A program made the position numbers and the translations under genes. Of a stretch of 19,122 nucleotides of DNA, positions 1 through 6,200 are shown in pieces. The number at the start of each line of letters is the position of its first letter. The first letter of the stretch is position 1. Origin of the DNA: Spartobacteria bacterium (GTDB lineage: Bacteria; Verrucomicrobiota; Verrucomicrobiia; Chthoniobacterales; Terrimicrobiaceae); the NCBI GenBank assembly GCA_947487745.1, contig CANKXQ010000004.1, positions 1 to 19,122 of the forward strand. Reading direction: 5' to 3'. The notes under the pieces were generated by a model. That model was not told where the DNA came from, searched no databases, and worked only from the letters and a program-made list of their open reading frames with translations.

Positions 1-540
1 CCATTTCACGCTGTCCGTGCCACTCAAGAAGTGCTTCACGGGTTTGCCATCCACCGCGATGATTTGGTCTCCGGGGCGCAGTCCGGCCACGGCTGCGGGA
101 CCGCCATCTTTCACATAGCCAACGACAGTGGTGTCGAATTCGCTCTGGGGCTTTCCGACCACCCACACGATGCAGGCCATGGCAAAAGCGAGGCCGAAGC
201 TGAAAAGCGGCCCTGCCGCGGCGACGATGATTTTATCGAGCGGCTTGACGGGTGGAAGTTGTTCGCGGGCGTTTTCGGATTCCCCCTCGAGCGCCTCCAT
301 GGGCGCGAGTTGGGGAATGGCAACGAAGCCACCTGCGGGAATCGAGCCGAGCCGGTATTCCACCCCGCCGATCGTTTTGCTCCAGATTGGCTTTCCGAAC
401 CAGATGGCAAACTTCTCGACCACGAGACCGCGCCAGCGCGCTGCTAAAAAGTGCCCCAATTCGTGGACGACAATCAGGAGGTTGAAAATGAGGAGAACCT
501 CGATGCAGATGAATAAGAATTTCAGTCCGTCAAAAAACAT
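1..540 (-). CDS. rseP: RseP-like site-2 zinc metalloprotease (M50), N-terminal part
   Basis: This is the first 180 codons of an intramembrane site-2 protease; the gene continues past the left edge of the window. Translated from the ATG at 540, an N-terminal hydrophobic segment contains the zinc-binding HExxH motif as HELGH at residues 26-30, followed by HFLAARW as in RseP/RasP proteins. A stretch beginning IPAGGFVALPQ matches the conserved G-G region after the first membrane segment. A second hydrophobic segment lies near residues 107-130, and the start of a PDZ domain (GLRPGDQIIAVDGKP) lies near residues 150-170. Family members sit in the inner membrane and cut anti-sigma factors or signal-peptide remnants. 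The gene diverges from yicC across a gap of about 96 bp. The start is the first in-frame ATG before the hydrophobic segment. Family assignment is firm; the cellular substrate is unknown. Confidence 0.93.
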   Translation of the reverse strand, partial: MFFDGLKFLFICIEVLLIFNLLIVVHELGHFLAARWRGLVVEKFAIWFGKPIWSKTIGGVEYRLGSIPAGGFVAIPQLAPMEALEGESENAREQLPPVKPLDKIIVAAAGPLFSFGLAFAMACIVWVVGKPQSEFDTTVVGYVKDGGPAAVAGLRPGDQIIAVDGKPVKHFLSGTDSVKW

Positions 541-636
541 AATGAGGTTCCCACCATCCTCCGATCCTTGAAAAAATCAATCCGGCACTGCGGAGCACCC
601 TCGACAGCGGCAGGCGGGCGCGGATAAAAAAGCACC

Positions 637-1503
637 ATGACAAGCATGACAGGACACGGCCGAGGCGAGGCCCGGACCAAAACCTGGGCGGCCGTTGTGG
701 AGTGCCATTCAGTGAACCGCAAGACGGCGGAAGTCGTTCTCCACGCAGATCGAAGCGCTTCACGGCTTGAGCCGACCGTTCGCGAGCGGGTTCTCGAACG
801 CATCTCCCGCGGGCGGGTTCAGGTGAATCTTTCCCTGGCCTGTTCAAAGGCTGCGGGACAGAGTTTTTTTGATGAGGATCGCGCCTTGGACTTTGTCAAA
901 CAGGCCCGCTCGCTGCAGAAAAAACTTGGGCTTGAAAGCGGCATCACCTTTGCTGATGTGGTCGCGGCTCCCGGCGTCGTCCGGACGGCGGATTCCCAGA
1001 TCGACGATGCCGAGGAGGCGGTCATGACGGCCTTGGATCAAGCGCTCGACGGCCTCGTCGCCACGCGAGCGAGCGAGGGAGCTGCCCTTCAGAAAGTCCT
1101 GTCCAAAAGCGCGGACCGCTTGGCCGCCATCATCAAAAAAACAACACCGCTTGCCGGGAAAGTGACGACCTCTTATCGCGAAACCCTGCACAAGCGCATC
1201 GAGCGTGCGGGATTGAGCCTCGCGGTGGATGATCCGCGTCTCGCAGCCGAGGTCGCCATCTTCGCGGAGCGTTGCGACATCACGGAGGAACTCGAGCGCG
1301 CGGCGAGCCATATCGCCCAATTCCGCGAAAAACTTGATGCCAAGGGACCGGTTGGCCGAACGCTGGAATTTCTGACGCAGGAGCTCGGGCGCGAATTCAA
1401 CACGCTCGGCTCCAAGTCCGCACACACCACCATCTCCCGCCTCGTCATCGAGGCGAAGTCGGAACTCGACCGCATTCGGGAACAACTCGCCAACATTGAA
1501 TAA
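637..1503 (+). CDS. yicC: YicC family endoribonuclease
   Basis: The 288-residue protein has the YicC hallmarks. It starts MTSMTGHGRGEA, matching the family pattern of SMTG followed by a small basic/acidic stretch, and ends with the C-terminal block LVIEAKSELDRIREQLANIE, including the invariant K-x-E-x-x-x-I-R-E-Q pattern. The internal segments DDPRLAAEVAIFAERCDITEELERAASHI and GRTLEFLTQELGREFNTLGSK are typical of the DUF1732 C-terminal domain. YicC proteins are RNases implicated in sRNA/mRNA turnover. The length is normal (about 290 residues). The gene overlaps the gmk start by 8 bp, a common partnership in bacteria, which suggests translational coupling. A second ATG three codons downstream (646) is possible, but the longer start keeps the family's usual residues before SMTG. 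No strong ribosome binding site is visible. Confidence 0.93.
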   Translation: MTSMTGHGRGEARTKTWAAVVECHSVNRKTAEVVLHADRSASRLEPTVRERVLERISRGRVQVNLSLACSKAAGQSFFDEDRALDFVKQARSLQKKLGLESGITFADVVAAPGVVRTADSQIDDAEEAVMTALDQALDGLVATRASEGAALQKVLSKSADRLAAIIKKTTPLAGKVTTSYRETLHKRIERAGLSLAVDDPRLAAEVAIFAERCDITEELERAASHIAQFREKLDAKGPVGRTLEFLTQELGREFNTLGSKSAHTTISRLVIEAKSELDRIREQLANIE

Positions 1504-2116
1504 CCTCACCATCCACCGCAAAGGCATCCTCTTCGTCATCTCCGCCCCGTCCGGAGCCGGCAAGACAACGCTCATCAGCTCGCTCCGCCACAAGCAGGAT
1601 TTCATTTACTCCGTTTCCTGCACCACCCGCTCGCCAAGGCCCGGAGAGGTTCACGGCGAGGATTACTTTTTTTTGAGCCAAGAGGAATTCCAGCGCCACA
1701 TCGAGGCGGGGGATTTTCTTGAGCACGCGGAGGTGCACGGCCGTTTTTACGGAACGCTGAAATCAACTGTGCTGAAGCACCTCACAGCCGGAGTGGATGT
1801 CTTGCTCGATGTGGACACGCTTGGCGCATCGAGCATTCGCGCGTGTGACGATCCCTTCATCCAAAGCGCGCTTGCGGATGTTTTCATCATGCCGCCAGGT
1901 CTTGATGAACTCGCGCGGCGGCTTCGCAGGCGCGGCACCGAGAGCGAGGAGCAGGTCGCCACTCGCCTCCACAACGCATCCGGTGAAATGCAAAAATGGC
2001 GTGACTATCGATACACCCTCATCAGTGGCTCGATGGAGGAGGATATTGAAAAATTCCGCGCCATCATGCGGGCAGAGCGCTACATGAGCAGCAGGCTTCA
2101 ACTCGATTTCGCATGA
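1496..2116 (+). CDS. gmk: Guanylate kinase
   Basis: This 206-residue protein converts GMP plus ATP to GDP plus ADP in the cytoplasm. It has the P-loop SAPSGAGKTTL near residues 15-25, the GMP-binding segment SCTTRSPRPGEVHGEDYFF, the FLEHAEVHGRFYGT block, and the lid-region RLRRRGTESEEQVATRL. It begins with TTG at 1496, inside the end of yicC, and its TGA overlaps the coaC start as ATGA, so the three genes form a coupled operon. Three normally well-kept spots differ from the E. coli enzyme: WQGA is TLGA, the RM after the lid is RL, and the VND of the base-binding strand is replaced by SGS. I read it as a divergent but probably active kinase. A later start is unlikely because the P-loop is only about 15 residues in. 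Confidence 0.93.
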   Translation: MNNLTIHRKGILFVISAPSGAGKTTLISSLRHKQDFIYSVSCTTRSPRPGEVHGEDYFFLSQEEFQRHIEAGDFLEHAEVHGRFYGTLKSTVLKHLTAGVDVLLDVDTLGASSIRACDDPFIQSALADVFIMPPGLDELARRLRRRGTESEEQVATRLHNASGEMQKWRDYRYTLISGSMEEDIEKFRAIMRAERYMSSRLQLDFA

Positions 2117-2658
2117 GCAAAAAAAATGTCATCCTCGGTGTCTCCGGCTCGATCGCCTGCTACAAGGCTGTCGAGCTGGCAAGCCGCCTCACTCAGGCTG
2201 GGCGCAATGTGAATGTGGTGATGACAAAACATGCCACAGAGTTTGTCGCTCCGCTCACTTTCCAGACACTGTCGCGCAATCCGGTCACAACAGGAATTTT
2301 CGATGAAAAAGAATCCTGGCATCCCGGCCACATTGCCTTGGCCGACTCGGCGGATCTTCTTTTGATCGCTCCAGCCACTGCGAACACGATAGCCAAACTC
2401 GCATGCGGTATCGCGGATGATGCGCTCACATCTATCGCTCTGGCATCCCAAGCCCCGCTCCTCATCGCACCTGCGATGAATGGCAAGATGTGGATGCATG
2501 CGGCGACTCAGGAAAATGTCGCCCGCCTGAAATCACGAGGCGCCCGTTTTATCGGCCCGGAAGGGGGATTGTTGGCGTGCGGATATGAGGGAATCGGTCG
2601 CCTCTGGGAGACAGTTGGCATTCTTGAGGAAGCTGAAAAAATCCTCTGTGCGCAATGA
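2113..2658 (+). CDS. coaC: Stand-alone phosphopantothenoylcysteine decarboxylase (CoaC-type flavoprotein)
   Basis: This 181-residue flavoprotein is the decarboxylase half of CoaBC (Dfp), which makes 4'-phosphopantetheine for coenzyme A. Visible motifs are the N-terminal FMN-binding GVSGSIACYKA, the histidine of GHIALADSADL that matches the catalytic His region, PATANT (family PASANT), the PAMNGKMW substrate clamp, and the ACGYEGIGRLWE flap with its cysteine. It ends right after the flap, at about the usual end of the decarboxylase domain. The CoaB synthetase domain that normally follows in bacterial Dfp is absent here and must be encoded elsewhere if the pathway is complete. The ATG overlaps the gmk stop (ATGA). 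Split CoaC proteins are known, and similar flavoproteins such as LanD or UbiX are alternatives, but PxMNxxMW and the ACG flap favour CoaC. Confidence 0.88.
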   Translation: MSKKNVILGVSGSIACYKAVELASRLTQAGRNVNVVMTKHATEFVAPLTFQTLSRNPVTTGIFDEKESWHPGHIALADSADLLLIAPATANTIAKLACGIADDALTSIALASQAPLLIAPAMNGKMWMHAATQENVARLKSRGARFIGPEGGLLACGYEGIGRLWETVGILEEAEKILCAQ

Positions 2659-2716
2659 TCCGGAAATTCCTGCAGAAGAAATTTTCACAAAAAACGATAT
2701 TATTTAAAAAAAGGTG

Positions 2717-2745
2717 TTGACGTCGAAGTGCGTGAAACTTATTCA
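2717..2745 (+). promoter_or_regulatory. Possible sigma70-type promoter for the H1-like gene
   Basis: TTGACG at 2717-2722 matches five of six bases of the -35 consensus. After 17 bp comes TATTCA at 2740-2745, a poor -10 element (three of six). The -10 overlaps the first DnaA box, so DnaA binding there would be expected to block or tune initiation. The weak -10 keeps confidence low. Confidence 0.3.
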
Positions 2746-2767
2746 CAGCAGCAGTGAGTTATTCACA
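2739..2767 (+). promoter_or_regulatory. Pair of perfect DnaA boxes upstream of the H1-like gene
   Basis: TTATTCACA occurs at 2739-2747 and again at 2759-2767, same strand, 20 bp apart (about two helical turns). Both match the DnaA box consensus TTATNCACA. Two weaker same-strand matches, each 7 of 9, lie at 2681-2689 (ATTTTCACA) and 2770-2778 (ATGTTCACA). An AT-rich run spans about 2690-2712. The sites sit 53-81 bp before the start codon of the histone-like gene, so DnaA could control its transcription. Binding itself is inference; the repeats are seen directly. Confidence 0.5.
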
Positions 2768-2819
2768 TGATGTTCACAAAAAATTTCCCGCATATGCGGA
2801 GAGAAAGGGGGGATATTAA

Positions 2820-3038
2820 ATGCCAGTAGCAAAAAAACCTGCCGCTAAGAAACCCGCTGCCAAAAAGCCAGTTGCTAAGAAGCCAGTCGCCAAAAAAGCA
2901 GCCGCTGCCAAGCCAGCCGCCAAGAAAGCCGTTGCCAAAAAAGCGCCTGCTAAAAAAGCACCTGCTAAGAAAGCTCCAGCCGCAAAGGCCCCAGCTAAAA
3001 AGCCCGCTGCCAAAAAAGCAGTAGCTAAGAAAAAATAA
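2820..3038 (+). CDS. Histone H1-like Lys/Ala/Pro repeat DNA-binding protein
   Basis: The 72-residue protein is made almost only of Lys, Ala, Pro and Val in tandem units such as [10 protein letters not shown] and PAKKA. It starts [11 protein letters not shown] and ends AVAKKK. There is no acidic residue, so it is extremely basic and expected to be disordered. This is the composition of the eukaryotic H1 C-terminal tail and of bacterial H1-like nucleoid proteins (Hc1/Hc2, BpH1, AlgP tails), which bind and compact DNA. A purine-rich GAGAAAGGGGGGATATTAA lies just before the ATG and can serve as a ribosome binding site. The gene stands alone, with its own upstream region carrying DnaA boxes and its own terminator. 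Lys codons are strongly A-rich (AAA and AAG), unlike the GC-rich neighbours. Length varies widely in this class because repeats expand and contract. The nucleoid role is inferred from composition only. Confidence 0.85.
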   Translation: MPVAKKPAAKKPAAKKPVAKKPVAKKAAAAKPAAKKAVAKKAPAKKAPAKKAPAAKAPAKKPAAKKAVAKKK

Positions 3039-3042
3039 CATT

Positions 3043-3058
3043 CCTGTCCCAGGACAGG
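3043..3058. other. Short perfect hairpin after the H1-like gene
   Basis: CCTGTC and GACAGG form a six-base stem around a CCAG loop, starting 4 nt after the stop codon. It has no T-run of its own. It may stabilise the mRNA 3' end or pause polymerase just before the main terminator 13 bp further on. Confidence 0.35.
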
Positions 3059-3070
3059 TCTTAACAACCA

Positions 3071-3110
3071 AGATGGGAGAAGTCGCAAGGCTTCTCCCAT
3101 TTTGTTTTTT
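3071..3110 (+). terminator. Strong intrinsic terminator
   Basis: ATGGGAGAAG (3073-3082) pairs perfectly with CTTCTCCCAT (3091-3100) around an 8-nt loop. The stem can be lengthened by a G-T and an A-T pair below. The tail TTTGTTTTTT follows directly at 3101-3110. There is no T-run on the other strand, so it acts on + strand transcription. It ends the H1-like transcript and isolates it from metH. Confidence 0.9.
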
Positions 3111-3231
3111 GAGAGTTTTCGACCTGCGGAGCCCAGCTCATCTCAAGGTGCTGGCTGCCGCGTGTTAGGTTAGATCGTTTTTTCGTTTGCGTCGTCTTCG
3201 CATTCCGTAAACTACCTGATTCTCATCACGC

Positions 3232-6200
3232 ATGATTTCATCCACCGAAAAAGCCCTTCGCGATCTTCTCGCTCAACGAATCCTCATTTTGGACGGCGCG
3301 ATGGGAACCATGATCCAGCAATACAAATTGCAGGAGGCCGACTATCGCGGGGAGCGTTTTGCAGATTGGAAGGGCCAGGATTTAAAAGGCAACAATGACC
3401 TGCTTGTGCTCACGAAGCCGCAGATCATTCGTGAGATTCATGGCAAATACATTGCCGCCGGGGCGGATATCATTGAAACGAACACATTCAATGCGACGAC
3501 AATTTCCCAGGCCGACTACGGTCTCGAGCATCTTGTTCCCGAATTGAACTTGGCGGCGGCGAGGGTCGCACGCGAGGCGGCGGATGCCGTCACAAACAGG
3601 CGCGTCTTCGTGGCGGGGGCGATCGGGCCGCTCAACCGCACGCTATCGATTTCGCGGGATGTCAACGATCCCGGAAAGCGTGAAGTGACCTTCGAGGAGG
3701 TTGCTGCCGCCTACACCGAGCAGATTAAAAACCTCGTCGCAGGCGGGGTGGATATTCTGCTTGTTGAAACGATTTTCGACACGCTGAACGCGAAGGCTGC
3801 ACTTTTTGCAATAGCCCGATTTTTTGAAAAGCACCCGCGCATGCCGGTCATGGCATCTGGCACGATCACCGACTTGAGCGGAAGAACGCTCACTGGTCAG
3901 ACGGTGGAGGCTTTTCTCAATTCGCTTTCCCACTTTCCGCTTCTGTCCATCGGCCTCAATTGCGCTCTGGGGCCGAAAGAAATGCGGCCCTACATCGAGG
4001 AGCTCTCGAACATCTCGCCGTTCTTCGTTAGCACATATCCGAATGCCGGTCTGCCTGATCCGCTCTCGCCTACAGGATTTCCGGAGACTCCGGAGAGCCT
4101 CGCACCACAACTCCTCGAATGGGCAGAGCAGGGTTGGCTGAATATTATTGGCGGATGCTGCGGCACCACTCCCGGCCACATCAAAGCCATCGCCGATGTG
4201 GTTCGCGGATTGCCTCCGCGCCGGATTCCCGCCCGCACGGCGACTCTTAGATTGAGCGGCCTGGAGCCATTCACCGCGCGTCCGGAGATTCCCTTCATCA
4301 ATATCGGCGAGCGGACGAATGTGACAGGCTCGCCAAAATTTGCGAAACTCATCCTCGCCGGAAACTACGACGAAGCCCTCGCTGTGGCGCGCCAGCAAGT
4401 AGAGGCCGGGGCGCAGATCATCGATGTGAACATGGACGAAGGCATGCTCGATGGTGCCGCCGCCATGACGAAGTTCCTCAACCTCGTGGCCAGCGAGCCG
4501 GACATTTCCCGTGTGCCGGTGATGATCGATTCCTCGAAATGGGAAGTCCTTGAGGCCGGTCTGCGCTGCGTCCAAGGCAAGTGCGTCGTCAACTCGATCA
4601 GCCTCAAAGAAGGTCCTGAAAAATTCAAGGAACAGGCCAGCCTTATTCGCGCCTACGGAGCCTCGACGATCGTCATGGCCTTCGACGAAAAGGGACAAGC
4701 CGATAGCTTCGAGCGCAAAATCCAAATCTGCGAACGCGCCTATCGCATGCTTGTCGATGAAGTGGGATTCCCGCCGGAGGACATCATTTTCGATCCAAAC
4801 ATCCTCACCGTTGCCACCGGCATCGAAGAGCACAACGACTACGCGAACGCATTCATCAATGCCACGCGCTGGATCAAGGAAAACCTCCCCTACGCCCGTG
4901 TGAGCGGCGGCATTAGCAACATCTCGTTTTCATTCCGTGGCAACAATCCTGTGCGCGAGGCCATGCACGCCGCGTTCCTTTACCATGCCATCAAGGCCGG
5001 GTTGGACATGGGGATTGTGAATGCCGGTCAGCTCGGTATTTACGAGGACATTCCAAAGGACCTCCTCGAACTCATCGAGGATGTCCTGCTGAACCGCCGT
5101 CTGGATGCCACCGAGCGCCTCGTCACATTTGCCGAGAATTTCAAGGCCTCGAAAACTGGCGGCACTGGCTCCGCTCCCGTGCAAGACACCGCCTGGCGCG
5201 AACTCCCTGTGGAGAAGCGCCTGCAGCATGCCCTTATCAAAGGCATCGTGGATCACATCGACGCCGACACCGAGGAGGCTCTGAAAAAATACGGCAAGCC
5301 GCTATCGGTCATCGAGGGGCCTCTCATGGATGGCATGAAAATCGTGGGCGACCTCTTTGGCGCGGGGAAAATGTTCCTGCCGCAGGTCGTGAAGAGTGCC
5401 CGCGTGATGAAAAAATCCGTCGCATGGCTCACCCCGCTCATGGAGGCCGAGCGCGCCGCGAATCCGAATGCCCGCACGCAGGGCCGCATTCTCATGGCCA
5501 CGGTGAAAGGCGATGTCCACGATATCGGCAAAAACATCGTGGGCGTTGTCCTGGCCTGCAACAATTACGAAGTCATCGACATGGGCGTGATGGTTCCCTG
5601 CGAAAAAATCCTCGCCACTGCGCAGGAAAAAAATTGTGACATCATCGGCCTCTCCGGACTCATCACACCATCCCTCGACGAGATGATCCATGTCGCAAAG
5701 GAAATGCAGCGTCAGGGTTTCACCATCCCGCTCATGATCGGCGGTGCCACGACCAGCAGGGCGCACACGGCCGTCAAAATTTCCCAGTATTACTCCGGCG
5801 GAGTCGTTCATGTCCTCGACGCCTCCCGCGCCGTGAATGTCGCCAGCTCGCTTCTCAGTCCCGATCAAAAACCTGCGTTTCTCACGAATCTGGAATCCGA
5901 CTACGAAAAACTCCGCATCGAACATGCCGGAAGACAAGCCGGGAAGCCAATGCTCCCGCTCGCAGAGGCTATCGCGAACGCGCCGAATCTCCCGCACGAC
6001 AACATCGCTGTCCCGGAGCAAACGGGTGTGGTTGTTTTTGAATCCGCGAAACCCTGCTCCGGCTTCCCTCGTCGGATTGGTGGGCTTAAAGTCACCTCCG
6101 AGTCCGAACTCAAACAAATTTTCTCACTCGACTGCCCTCCGACTTGGTTCAGCACTGACGACACGCCAAAGATGGTCGAGGAAAAGCGCGCCCTTAAAGC

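Noticed and set aside
2659..2819. Chromosomal replication origin
   Set aside because: There are two perfect DnaA boxes and an AT-rich run, but no dnaA, dnaN, gidA or other usual origin neighbour, and only about 160 bp of space. Promoter control by DnaA is the simpler reading.
3111..3231. SAM, SAH or cobalamin riboswitch in front of metH
   Set aside because: I looked for a B12-box-like sequence and for SAM/SAH core helices in the 120 bp after the terminator and found none convincing. A covariance-model scan would be decisive.
3643..4833. 396-codon open frame on the - strand
   Set aside because: It is antisense to the homocysteine and folate domains of metH, with no recognisable protein features.
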